NCBI RefSeq assembly: GCF_000224145.3
Contig: NC_020166.2
Coordinates: 2,721,561-2,785,560, forward strand
From: Ciona intestinalis
Lineage: Eukaryota; Chordata; Ascidiacea; Phlebobranchia; Cionidae
Direction: 5' to 3'
Length of the DNA: 64,000 nt
The notes below the pieces were generated by a model. The model had not been told where the DNA came from. It worked only from the letters and a program-made list of their open reading frames with translations, and ran no database searches. The position numbers and the translations under genes were made by a program. This document shows, in pieces, positions 42,001 through 51,992 of this stretch. Positions within the stretch are counted from its first letter, which is position 1. Every line of letters starts with the position of its first letter.

Positions 42001-42869
42001 AAAATTAAAAGTAAAAATCTTGTATTTTGCATGGTTGGTATTGTTACATTGAAACTAAAATTTTGATACATGTAATTTATTTAAACCCAACAGTTCTTCA
42101 GTAAGACTTTATAATAAAGTAAATAAATATATATAAAATCTTAAAATGCAATAATACATTTTAAATTTGTTTATTAAATTTTATGTAATATTTTTTTAAA
42201 CCAAAAATTACTTCAAACTTTGATTTTCAGGCAGCTAACACCACGTCTGCATCTGCTGATCTTTTTGGTTTAGATTTATTTTCTTCAAACCAACCGACCC
42301 CTATGAACTCAAACAGCAATAACTGGGTTCAATTCCATGACGGCAACCCAGCTGTGCCACAGAACACAACAGCTTCTATTAAGCCACAAAAAGCTGCACC
42401 CTCTTCCATAACAAACAGTACATCTGTGGACAAGTTGCTCGACATGCACACGGCGCACGCCGCTCCCCACAAACTAAGCCCAGAGAAATTAAACCCTTTT
42501 CTCGTTAGCAACCCTAGTATTCAGCAACCCCTAACCTCAAGTAACTTTCAATCCCCAGCGTTTCAACAAAACCCGTTTTACGCAAATAGATTCTCACAGT
42601 ATAGTAATATGTCCACTACACAGTCAGTATATAACCCTAACCCTATTAATAACTCTACCACACCATTCCCCACAAATGTGAACCCAAAACCCGCTTTTAA
42701 CTGGAACAGGGATCGGCCAGTTAGCAAATCCTTGATTCAGAACAGGCCTGCCCAAAATGGGAACCTTCAGAGGGCAAGTACAGTACAGCCAAGAAGGGCG
42801 AACAAAAAAGGAGAAAATGAGTTGTTTGCTGACGTGTTAGGAGCTTGGAAAGCTAGAGAAGGATTATAA
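27033..42869 (+). CDS. DENND1: DENND1 (connecdenn) Rab35 exchange factor, ~20-21 exons, ~880-900 aa
   Basis: DENN-domain guanine-nucleotide exchange factor; vertebrate DENND1 proteins activate Rab35 at clathrin-coated vesicles. Exons: 27033-27082, 29122-29183, 29517-29560, 30041-30096, 30374-30493, 31076-31226, 31838-31891, 32307-32417, 32981-33081, 33674-33827, 35189-35361, 35680-35872, 36064-36102, 36467-36571, 38124(or 38110)-38170, 38634-38699 (optional), 39749-39908, 40912-40966, 41191-41245, 41749-42010, 42231-42869. DENN module, residues ~15-420: LLFCFPFD, YTFILTDIEGKHRFGFC, MPWFEIFYK, HWQHIFIPVMPAHLVDYCLAP, AFLRAQARLIGGYRDGLKF, LQTFKQFVDGRL. The disordered tail has LLDFN (clathrin-box-like), DLFGLDLF, WVQF (AP-2-type), and two NPF motifs (~774, ~800), fitting endocytosis. 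The start rests on one ATG in a 50-base exon with fitting phase. Exon 15 is unsettled: the acceptor at 38110 is out of phase with exon 14, the one at 38124 is in phase. One intron contains a gap and duplication. Confidence 0.92.
27109..27140 (+). repeat. MITE end fragment, DENND1 intron 1
   Basis: Only a diverged left end (tagtagttcggggtaagatg). Confidence 0.4.
27142..27245 (+). repeat. Old SINE-like repeat (family 2), DENND1 intron 1
   Basis: Shares 'ggtaaagtcctt...ggatttagatcagatttggctcattagcccaaca' layout with the copies at 32467, 35503, 44006 and 44462. Confidence 0.5.
27622..28152. repeat. Inverted repeat flanking the 395-N gap in DENND1 intron 1
   Basis: atgaatgaaatttatttcgt and the next ~12 bases at 27622-27653 recur as the reverse complement at 28120-28152, right at the gap edge. 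The ATTC tails suggest two SINEs in opposite orientation or one palindromic element. Confidence 0.7.
27725..28119. other. Assembly gap (395 N)
   Basis: In DENND1 intron 1, between inverted repeats. Confidence 0.99.
28168..28314 (+). CDS. Candidate small secreted ORF, 48 aa, inside DENND1 intron 1
   Basis: Unrecognised. MNVILISGLLFLVALNASLQ reads as a signal peptide, followed by ~26 residues with two cysteines 16 apart (C..SDFVYKLLVMHAIIC) and a TAA stop. An AATAAA lies about 20 bases downstream (~28336). The ORF starts a few bases after an ATTC repeat tail. It may be a chance frame; nothing outside the frame supports it apart from the poly(A) motif. Confidence 0.28.
   Translation: MNVILISGLLFLVALNASLQSAEYDRCTSDFVYKLLVMHAIICPTHAN
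30116..30308 (-). mobile_element. MITE copy, DENND1 intron 4
   Basis: Ends tagtagggggagagaagatg and cttaccctactgt. Confidence 0.85.
31939..32032 (+). repeat. SINE middle fragment, DENND1 intron 7
   Basis: Carries 'ccaacccagtggtcactaat' and the following segment to the 'cacctacaaagtaact' part of the family. Confidence 0.7.
32467..32640 (+). repeat. Old SINE-like repeat (family 2), DENND1 intron 8
   Basis: Longest copy: ctacaagggtaaggtcctac, gggacctgagatttaggcca, then a part related to 'tgtcttgccaaagacac' of the first SINE family. Confidence 0.5.
34229..34278. other. Assembly gap (50 N)
   Basis: Just before a SINE in DENND1 intron 10. Confidence 0.99.
34288..34615 (+). repeat. tRNA-derived SINE, near full length, DENND1 intron 10
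   Basis: 5' end cggcgccgtggcgtagtggt with A-box-like ggcgtagtggttagcgcg and B-box-like gggttcaaggctc, as in a pol III promoter. A central block follows (gggcaagacacttaa; cagtggtcactaatgggttg), then a 3' block (taagctggcacgaggtg; cggccacgcgaggataaagt) ending in four ATTC units. It starts 10 bp after a gap. Resembles the composite SINEs reported for Ciona; identity not checked. Confidence 0.85.
34824..34857. repeat. (AT)n microsatellite pair
   Basis: Two atatatat runs joined by tttt, DENND1 intron 10. Shorter AT runs also lie at 29275-29290 and 30532-30547. Confidence 0.8.
35503..35600 (+). repeat. Old SINE-like repeat (family 2), DENND1 intron 11
   Basis: tataggtgaggtccttcaaa, then 'ctaggtcaggtttagctcat' and 'ccccaacaccattttgc'. 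Confidence 0.5.
36214..36410 (+). mobile_element. MITE copy (right end eroded), DENND1 intron 13
   Basis: Left end expanded into a G run (actaggggggggggggag); right end reads gacccatttttttcgactat. Confidence 0.8.
36748..37158 (-). repeat. SINE with internal 104-bp tandem duplication, DENND1 intron 14
   Basis: Reverse-oriented SINE whose 3' block is present twice, at 36771-36874 and 36875-36978 (each with atcctcgcgtggccag ... gttactttgtgggtga). It ends at the family 5' end near ggcgcc (37152). Confidence 0.85.
37652..37701. other. Assembly gap (50 N)
   Basis: Adjoins the duplicated segment in DENND1 intron 14. Confidence 0.99.
37702..37952 (-). repeat. SINE, second copy of the duplicated segment
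   Basis: Truncated at its 3' side by the gap. Differs from the copy at 36920-37158 by scattered substitutions only. Confidence 0.8.
39091..39277 (+). mobile_element. MITE copy, DENND1 intron 16
   Basis: Ends tagtagggtggggaaaatgg and ccccgaccctactt. Short deletions in the core. Confidence 0.85.
40454..40646 (+). mobile_element. MITE copy, DENND1 intron 17
   Basis: Complete, inside an ATATAT run on both sides, consistent with TA target choice. Confidence 0.9.
41081..41155 (+). repeat. MITE right-end fragment, DENND1 intron 18
   Basis: Starts at tgttaattgtttaaattgtg and keeps the right end, gtcttaccccactata. Confidence 0.65.
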
Positions 42870-42921
42870 ACAGTGTGGGACATCTATGGAAAAGCAAGCG
42901 CAGTAATATCTCGCTAAAATC

Positions 42922-42927
42922 AATAAA
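42922..42927 (+). terminator. Poly(A) signal AATAAA, DENND1
   Basis: 53 bases past the stop. The MITE at 42944 begins right after it, so the transcript probably ends at or inside the MITE edge. Confidence 0.6.
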
Positions 42928-42943
42928 TTAGTTTTTCAAAATA

Positions 42944-43123
42944 TTTTGGTGGGGAAATATGGGACACCGTTTCATTCTATTTTCTCATATCATTTTGTTG
43001 TATGCAAAGAACATTCAAAGATTTCTCACGACTTTCATAAACGGTTGTTAATTGTTTAAAACATGACCAGGATATTTGGATATTATGTGCTAATAGTGTC
43101 CCATCTTCCCCCACCCAACTATA
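42944..43123 (+). mobile_element. MITE copy, just 3' of DENND1
   Basis: Left end weakened (ttttggtggggaaatatggg), right end cttcccccacccaactata. Confidence 0.85.
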
Positions 43124-43764
43124 TATAATTTACAAACGCCAAAATATTAAGACGGTAAATTACCCCTAAAAATTTTAGATTTTTTATCGCTGGATAAAAA
43201 TTATCCCTAAAATCCTTACTCAACATTCCAAAATGTTAAGTGCATTTTACCTTTCTATATTCTCCTTATAACCAGCAATTGATAGCACAAGTTGCTATGC
43301 TTAATTCTAAATGACATTTACTCATTTCTTTCTTTCTCTATTATTCTTTTTACATTTTAATTTATTTTTTTCATCGTATTAACTGAAAAATTGAAATTAC
43401 ATGCATTTATGTATCTCGTTCAAATGTGTGCAATGTAGAAGATTAAAACACTAAAGTATAGGGTGACTAACCTAAAACTAAGTTTTTCAATTTGTAGCAG
43501 TGCAATTAATCGTATTTACATAAAAAACAGCACATATTTGTGAGTTCATTGTGCTATAAAACACACAAAACATTTTCTGCACTTTTTGAGAAGTTTCTTT
43601 TTCTCATTGTCATTCAAAGAAGAAAAACTATCATCTGCACTTGGGTTGTTAACTTGTGAAAAACACAATAAATGCAAACATCGTTTTAGCTGTCGGGTTA
43701 TAGCATGCGCATGAGTGCTGTTTTTTGGTCCCTGTGTGAGTTCATTTGTTATAGAGCAGTGTTC

Positions 43765-43910
43765 CATCGTTATGGCACAATAGTTAATGCCTGTGCATAC
43801 CTGTAACGCAAGGGACAAGGTTTCAAGGCTCTTAGCTGCTACCATTATAGGCGAATTGGTCTTTGACCAAGAGACTTTGCTTCAACCCAGTGATCACCTT
43901 ATTTATTCAT
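43765..43910 (+). repeat. Diverged SINE, 5' two-thirds
   Basis: atcgttatggcacaatagtt and ggtttcaaggctcttagctg match the A- and B-box parts. It then reads attataggcgaattggtctt and 'gcttcaacccagtgatcac' and ends in tttattcattc. Confidence 0.6.
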
Positions 43911-44005
43911 TCAATAGGTTTGTAGCAGCATAACTAATGAATACTGGGGTTCAATCTTACAGCTGCTGGCAGCATCTGCTTTTAATAAGACCAATGTTCT
44001 GTTCC

Positions 44006-44112
44006 ACATGGGTGAGGTCCTACAGCATGCCACGTAATTGGACATAAGGCTTAAGCCAAATTTTGCCCCATTGCTACAACCCTCATTACCAGGTTTGGGT
44101 TTGAGCCATGTA
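44006..44112 (+). repeat. Old SINE-like repeat (family 2)
   Basis: gggtgaggtcctacagcatg, 'ggacataaggcttaagccaa', ending in a B-box-like gggtttgagcc. Confidence 0.5.
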
Positions 44113-44461
44113 TGTTGAATTTCTAGCCTATACACACATTTTATTGAGCATTGAGCCCAGTATCCTTTGGTTACAATGTAAGCACCAAGACAATGTTACT
44201 ACGCAACTGCGGTATAACATTTTTAAGCTGTTCACCAGAATTTGTTAGGGCATAAACTATGGTCACTATCTCTTATAATTGAAAAATACAATGTTTAGGC
44301 CAGATAGAATGACATCAAGTGTATAATCAATATTTAAAATCAATCAATTTTGTAATTGCTTTTTCTTTGCAAGCTTGTTAAATCCATTGATTTACGGAGA
44401 ACACCCTTTTAATTTTCAAACCTTAACTTACAAAACTTAAGCTCTATTTTATGTTTGTGAA

Positions 44462-44525
44462 TTCCCACAGCGTGGCACGCCATTAATCCTAAGATTTAGG
44501 CCAGAATTGGTCCTTATTCTAATGC
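44462..44525 (+). repeat. Old SINE-like repeat (family 2), fragment
   Basis: ttcccacagcgtggcacgcc, then 'taagatttaggccagaattgg'-type sequence of the same family. Confidence 0.45.
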
Positions 44526-44752
44526 TGAAATAGAATACAATTTTTCTTGATCATAATTTTGTATTTTTCGTGCCATAAGTTTAGGTGACAAAGATACAAT
44601 ACAGAGTGGCATTCCGGCACAACAAGACCCTGTAATGTAAGGTTCGTGTAAAAAGTGCTACAAATTCGCCATTGAAAGTATAGTGGGAAAAGCAACGACA
44701 ACACTAGCGGAGCTTTTTGTACAAGTTTCTTTCAGCAAGCTTCTTTAGAAAG

Positions 44753-47540
44753 TCAGTGACGGAGCTTAGAAGGGTTTTTCAACTTTTGTGAGGCTTGGTA
44801 CTGCAGCTGGTATGCCATTGGGTGAATTTTAAATCCGAAGAGGCTAAAATGTTTAAATTATAGTTTAATTTCCGTCACAGCGCTAAAATTATGGAGCAGT
44901 AAATAAGAATATAAAGGCTTGTAAAACAAAATATTTTTTTAGGTTGTCAACAAAATTTAAATATCAGTTTCTATACAAACATTACAGCCTGTCTGTATGG
45001 TATAACTTTTATTTTAAATCTTTTGGTTTAAAAACCATCTTCAGTGAAAAACCAAAACCATGAAATGCTGTCATGTTTGTATTTAAGCTAACCAGACCAT
45101 CTGAATTTGGGAAGTTTGAAAAATGCTTTTAAAAATATTATATCATTATTAAGTAAATACAGAAAAATGTGTCATTTTTAAATTAATATAATAACTTAAT
45201 TTGTGCTGTTTTTGAATACTGAACAAAATGTTTAAATTGCTCACCGCGACACAAACTGGTTGGTTGGTCGTTTTGGTCGATATTCTGGGTGTACCATGAA
45301 TAACATGTGCGGAAAGCCAGTTCCAAAGTAAGCACCATCTGTGTGGTGATGTCGTGAGGATTTGGGTGTGTAAACATCCTGGCATTTCGGGCAATACAGT
45401 TTCACCATTGCTTCGCCTGGGACATCTGAAAGGCCTATATGGGACAAAGAATGTTATGGTGCATGTGAACAATTAGGGATGTGTCAAGCCGAGCACCAAG
45501 TCAAAATCATGTGCACAAGCGTGTGCCTTTTTTTAGCTCGGCAGAAAATTTGGTCCAGCGCCGAGCCTTTTCTTGTTATGAGGAGAACAATAACTGCCTA
45601 AACTGTTTTTATTACTTTCTGAAAAGTATTGTACAAGTTTCATCAGTAGTTCTGAGGTAGTACAAACTAAAGGTTATTTTTTAAATTATAATTATTTGGA
45701 AAATATTTTCACAATTTTTTTGATTTGTTTGATCAGAAATATGTGCTTAAGCTGTTTTTACTACTAATGAAAGTGACAATTATTGTCCTAAAAATGGGTG
45801 TCATTGTAAACATTTTAAAATTATTTTTTCATAACATACCAATAGGTAACATTGGTTGATTTTCGCAATACACTCTTGAACAATGTCCGAAGTCACCCTG
45901 CTGGTATTTCTCAAGCTGGAAAAAGACAACATCTGAGTGAATTTACCTTATCTTCTTTAACCAAAACATAACAATTTGACATTACGTCATGAGTCAGACT
46001 GGCTATTAGTCTGTTTTTCTTTGGCTTAAGGCTATATATGATATGTTAAATTGATAATAAATTTTCAAACAGAACTGTATGTTTATACCACAATTAAATC
46101 ATAAAATGCACGATATTACTTACATTTACAGTTAACTACACTTAATTTTATTTTAGTTGGTATAAATTATGTAGTAAACATGTAAATAATAACCATCTAA
46201 CATAACTATGAAAATTTCATTAATTTAAACAAACAAAACAAAAAGACTTTTCAGTCTTCAGTGGGGCTGGTGTATAGCCTATACTAATGGTTTCAAGCGA
46301 TTATAATATCTTTAGGCCTATATAAATTATAAATAAAAAAGTTTTAAATAAAAAATTACAAGGGCAAAATTACAATTAAGAGTATGAATTAGCAGAAAAA
46401 AACTGTATCCCAAAAACTTTACAACATAAATCTAATTTGAATTTTAACTGTAAAAATGGCGAACCTAACCCTAATCCGGTGCTCATAGAGTTGAACAATT
46501 CTTGTGTAAAGAAATACAGTGCTACAAAAATTTAACAGGAAAAGATTCTTTTTGAATAACACAATGTCATTTAGACAAATATATATATATAGGATAGGCC
46601 TATCTTGATTTTTGTCTTTTTTTCCTAGCATCAGATCTTTACTATTGTTTACCTTTACACACTACAGTTCATGCTGCGCAGTTCAAATAAGCAATAACTT
46701 ATTTTCATGTGATTTACGTTAAAGACAATAATGTGTATAAGTTTTCACATACATTCACAAGAAAAATAAATTCGATTGCCATAAGAAACTAACCATTTGT
46801 GCAATTCCTCTGTTAGTCAAAGTGTATCTAGCATGGATAAGTCCGTACAACATTTCAGCTGCTTGTTCAATTAAATCTGACTGATTTGTGTTGTCTTCCA
46901 AATCGTCATCAGGTTCAAGGTCCAATATCATGTCCAATGCTTGTCTGTGGTATATTAAAATAATGTTAACATTGAAGTACATACACAACCAGTGGCGCAA
47001 ACAGAAGGTTTTCGAAGGTGTCGCCCCCCAGAAAATATTAAAATTAAAACCCTGCCCGCCATTTTTTGGTTTAATTGGCCTGTGTCTAAATTTTAATTTA
47101 AATCACCGAAATTTCTCAGATATTTTGTGAAAAAGCAAAAAGAATCCTGCAGATCTTTCCTATTGCTCCAACCCAATGGTTACTAATGGGTTGTTTAAAT
47201 TTTCAGTCATACAGACAAAACAATCAGCCACAAAGTTACAAACAAGGTAACTTCTAAACTGGCAGCAGGTGTATGAAACAGAAGACCCGTGTTATAAAGT
47301 TTGTCGTTTTCCAGCCATGCGAAGATAAAGCAAGTTTCATTCATTCATTATATTACTGGCCATCCCAATTTACAATACAGTATACATTACATTTAAGTAC
47401 CTGTAGTGTGGAACTTGCTCTCCAAGTCCTGTGAGGTTAAATTTATCCTGAATATAATCCTCGTCCACCTCACAGAAGAACTCATTCCCTCTCAAACCAC
47501 AGAACCATGATATCCAAGACACTTCTTCGGAGGAACTCAT
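44753..47540 (-). CDS. CSNK2B: Casein kinase 2 regulatory subunit beta, 5 exons, 215 aa
   Basis: Regulatory subunit that dimerises and docks two catalytic CK2 alpha subunits. Exons 47540-47401, 46944-46794, 45915-45840, 45434-45245, 44843-44753; all phases agree and the length equals the vertebrate protein (215). N-terminus [20 protein letters not shown] has the autophosphorylation site; acidic loop [11 protein letters not shown] (~54-64); zinc-finger cysteines 109, 114, 137 and 140 are all in place ([15 protein letters not shown]). [20 protein letters not shown] and [14 protein letters not shown] follow. The C-terminus ([11 protein letters not shown]) diverges from the vertebrate SPVKTIR end, as expected. 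A splice acceptor (ccttgtag) ends 18 bases before the ATG, so either a 5' non-coding exon or spliced-leader addition is likely. Its introns contain no MITE, only one SINE fragment. Confidence 0.97.
47161..47349 (+). repeat. SINE 3' two-thirds, CSNK2B intron 1
   Basis: Starts at tattgctccaacccaatgg and runs to the ATTC tail, moderately diverged. Antisense to the gene. Confidence 0.75.
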
Positions 47541-50500
47541 CTCTGGGACCAGAAATGCCTACAAGGATCACAGCCTCTTGAAAGGGGTGAAAAAGACTGA
47601 AAAAAATACCCTACCAATCCTGTTTTAAAACATGATAGGTTTAGAATTGTAAATAAATTAATAAAAAAAACATATATAATAAGTATTTATGTCTTGATTG
47701 ATTTTCTGATTGCCACATATATTTAAATTGCGATAGTAAAGTGTAGCTACCACGTTTATTTTCTTCCAATCAAGTGTAAATATGTTTTTAAGTGTCTGTG
47801 TAAGCAACACAAAACTTGTGTTTAACAACTGTTGCTTTGTCGGTATACCCTGTCTTTTCGTTTCAAATATTTCTAAATCTTCGCTACCGTAATCCAAGAA
47901 AAAAAGTTATTATTATTATGGTAACATTACAGAAAAGTTAAATATTTGAAAAAAAAGGTAACAATAAATAAAGTTGCGTGTCAAAGTGTGGCTCAGCTGT
48001 TAATACGCTCACTGTTATATCATACATGCTCCATACATTATAATAGCATATAACATACTTATTACACAGGAACGTTCAGATATAATCTGAATTAAGCCTT
48101 TGATTAATTAATACATATACTCTAAACTGTGGAATTAAAACAGTGACGTTTCCGGGCAAGACGTCTCTGAGACTCTGTCTATTTATAGCCCCTACGGAAA
48201 ACTACTGAATACTACCAGAAACATTCGGCATTTTCGGCACATGGCAAATTTTCAGTATCCAATAATCGCTAACTTTAATTTATACAATATTTTATTATTT
48301 GCCTGCCGTTGGCGTTACGTGTTCGCGAAAAAATGGTATCCGCACATAGCACAAGTCATGAGCTCGCCGTTCAAGGTGCGTGAAGTAACTTTAGTATTTA
48401 CATTTACTGTTCAAATAAATCAAAACGTGCAGAACCAAACCTTTCGAGACAAAACTCCCTCGTTCTTGGGACAACGGACAAAAGGTGAGAATGGGAATTT
48501 ACAAGACGCGACCGTCCGTGACTGGTTGTGGTGGCGACAAAATTAGAATATACTGTATTCGGGGATTAGAAGCCTTTAACGTTTCCCCTGCGTTTGGGAA
48601 TGGTTAAATATCTTCGTTTGGGAGTTTTTGTGACCGATTTTTAAGGTAAATGTACCAAGTTTTTGGGTTCTTCTTATTTTAATCGTTTTTTTTAATGAAG
48701 GTCGATAACAAAGTCCCACGCGCTTTCGTTCAAGCAACTAGAGTTTCTATGCGCAAGCAACGACACACATATTACATACAGAGTTTAATGTACAGTCCAA
48801 ACTCCGTATCAAAGCAGGAAATGAGTAATGTGCTACGGGACAGAATAGTAAGGAATAAGGGGGAAAGCATTCGTTTTTGTCGAAATTGGCATATAATAGT
48901 AACCTTTATAATCGACATAGCAACAAAAGACAATTACACTAGCAGCATAGTAGCGTTTTTGCCCACAATGAGTCAAAATAAATTGTAAAATTCCATTCCA
49001 CAAATGTGGTTAACCAACTCAATAACCGCGCAATTTATTATTGTCGAAACGTCTGTAATTCAGCGGGACCTCCAAAACAAAACAAGAACAGCCAGACATT
49101 TCTGGCGAAAGATCGGCTTGAGTCAACATGGTTCTGATCAGCTGGTCGTCTCGTTTTAAGTTTGTATTGATTTCCGTCAGAGTACTACTCAGTTTCTAAC
49201 GTATAATTGCAATTTACATGAAGCCACTACGTTATCGATAGGGAAATGTATCGTTATGTGCGCTGGTAATAAATTAGGCGTAATTACTTAAACTAATTAA
49301 TATTGTTTTTCTATTTTAATTGCAGTCGCAAATATTTCTCTACATTTGCGCACGATTTATTATTGTTTTCTTTCGGAAATTATGGTGTAGTAATACCAAA
49401 CCGCAATAACTGCCTGTTATTTTTTAGTTAATTTGAATATATATATATATAATATAATATAATACAATTTACTAATTTATTAGGCTAATAGGCTATGCTC
49501 TATTATGCAGTATCTTATTTTGTGTTTACCTATCATTTATTTCTGTATCATATCAATTAATGTAGCTTTAAAATGTACAATATGTCAATATATAAAGTTT
49601 TAATTAAAATTTAACCAGAGCAATACAATGTAGTTTATACCTAACTAAATGCATTTAAAATGTTGCAATATGTGTATTTTATATATACAAATTTGGGATT
49701 CACTATTTACAGAATTGCACCATTTAAAAAACAAATATATAATTATTTGAATAGTTGTGTTGGCTTATGGCTCTTAATGACCACTCATTTGTAATGTTGA
49801 GACTAAAAGTAATTTTACCACTTGCGTAATTTAGTTAAACATTAACTAATGTTGGTGGACCACACAGTATGTGTACATACCGACAAGAGGTAACCTATAT
49901 GTGTTATCAGCTGGAACGAAATATATTGTGACTTTAAATAGGAAATTAGTTACTTAGTTGGGTGTGTAAACAACATGTTATAAAAGCTAAAGAATAACTA
50001 ACCTGTTTAGATGTAAAGGCATAAGCTTATAAACTTTGTCAGAAATACAGAGCGTATGAATAATTCACTATTCAAATGTATGTAAATGTATACAGCATTG
50101 ACAAAAGTTGAATTTGAAGTTATTTTTTTGCTATGTTATGTTTGTAGTATATTGTTGTAAATTATATTTAATGTTTTCTAAACAAAGTTTATGGTATATT
50201 GTATATGTGTACAGCGTGTAACAAAGCATTTTTTATTTAAGAAATGTCACCAGTATGACAATATTGTTTATAAACTGTTAAATGTAACATTAAGATTGAT
50301 GGAGGCTTAACATAAACTAATATATTAAATCAGCACACAGTTTCTGAGTTTATATATATATATTTTTTGTTTCATTATAAAAAAAGCACTTTTTCTTGTC
50401 ATTATAAAAGTGTTGTTATGAAATAAACAGAGAGTGTTGTCAGTTGTTTGAACAATTTAATATTTTTCTATACATAACCTCTTTATTACTTTAACATTCC

Positions 50501-51815
50501 AGCATGTATATGTAACATAATATTGATGTTCGTCTTGGTATGGTTACCGAATTGTGTTTCTGTATGGACACCTGTACTATTGGAATATTGGGTGTCGTAT
50601 TACATTGTTCTCTATAGTTGCTAATCAGGCGTTGAAATATCTCTCTTTTTGTTCAAAATATCCCCGTCTTTTCAAACGTAATATTCGCCCGGTGTCAGTT
50701 GTCTACATTGGAATGCTATATCGGCCGGGTTAAAACAATAGTAAGTATCGACCTGTTAGCGCTAGAGTAGCAATGGGGGTCGTTTAAATCCCTGGATTGT
50801 GCTCCGTCAATACTTTCTGCTTGTCAACCAGCTATTTAAACCCGCGTGCCGCATTGTAACGTGGCGAATCTGGTATCTTGTAACGGGCGTCTTTATGCTA
50901 TGTCGTCTCACGTGTCGGTTACTAAGAACGCCCCGAAACTCGGTAATTAGCCTATAACATTGGAGTAAGCCCAAATAATCCATGCTATGTTTGTTGGTTA
51001 TTGCATAGCGCCTCATAGCCATGGGCGCTTTCGTGTTGCCCGCACGGAAATAACGCAATTCTAATTATTGATTCTGCCCAATGAATAGAATTGGAAGCTA
51101 TCAAGAATATCCGAAGCGTTTGGAATTAAGTGCCAGAACAAATATTTCATCTGACAACTCCTCATGCCTGCTGTTGAGCTACCACGTCTGCCACGAATTT
51201 TACAACAAAAAAAGATTTTCCTAAAACGGGTTATCTTTATGTGTTTTACAAAAGAACCAAATCATTTTTTCCAATAATAATATTTTTGTTAACACTGTAC
51301 CATTACACTTAATTGATTATTTTTTTCAATTTCAATCAAACAGCGATAGGTTAATTATTCTCCTGGTGTACATTAAACTTAAGCGCGTGACGTAATTGAG
51401 GTTTCGAGACGGCCGCCAGATCAATGACGTTGTAAAATGGCGACCAATAGGTTATATCCGTAGCCGCTGCTCAGGGCTGGGTAAAACACAAGCAAAAATG
51501 ACGTAACTCGTAAATTAATTATGTATAGGACTCGTGTGCATTGTTACCTACCGCTGGCTCCGACAACCTGCCTTTGACTGCCAGTCTAATTAACATATTA
51601 ATTTCAAGGCGGATGCGAGCCCGTGAGTCCTATGCGCATGCCAAAGAAGCTGGTCTTGTGACTAGCGCGGGGAATGGCAGTTATTAGCCAGGTTACCGAT
51701 TATACCTTATTTATGATTGGGTCGTTGCGTTTTGCGTTAAGTAATAAATAATTTACCGTCAAGCCTTTTCTAAATCGATGATTTCACCGACGATTGCTTA
51801 TCTTTTCGTTTATAA

Positions 51816-51992
51816 ATGTGCGACGCCGACTCAGCCTCAGAAGAAGGGTCTGACGTCAGTGATCAACGCCAGCCTGAAATGCAAGCCGTATACTCGCTCG
51901 GTTTGGAGCCAGACCCATTTCGGGGTGGTTCGGATATTTATTCTAGCCAACTTGCGCGGTTTTTGTTGCCTTCCACGGAAAACGAGAAGTGA
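51816..51992 (+). CDS. Candidate small acidic ORF, 58 aa
   Basis: Unrecognised. MCDADSASEEGSDVSDQRQP at the start, then a mixed polar segment with EPDPFRGGSDIYSSQLARF, stop TGA. Its amino-acid composition looks protein-like (acidic Ser-rich head, aromatic residues spaced along it), unlike the low-complexity frames around it. An AATAAA lies near 52037. It could be a short protein, an upstream ORF, or one exon of a larger unseen gene. Confidence 0.32.
   Translation: MCDADSASEEGSDVSDQRQPEMQAVYSLGLEPDPFRGGSDIYSSQLARFLLPSTENEK

Larger units (their letters stand above)
43124..44752. other. Convergent intergenic region between DENND1 and CSNK2B
   Basis: Both genes point into it. It holds repeats listed separately and probably the CSNK2B 3' untranslated region. 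No coding frame recognised. Confidence 0.5.

Noticed and set aside
48241-48546. 101-codon ORF starting MANFQYPIIANF
   Set aside because: No domain, signal or splice context; lies in the presumed promoter area of CSNK2B. Left as chance.
48695-48988. 97-codon ORF starting MKVDNKVPRAF
   Set aside because: No recognisable family, no poly(A) or promoter motif, AT-rich surroundings.
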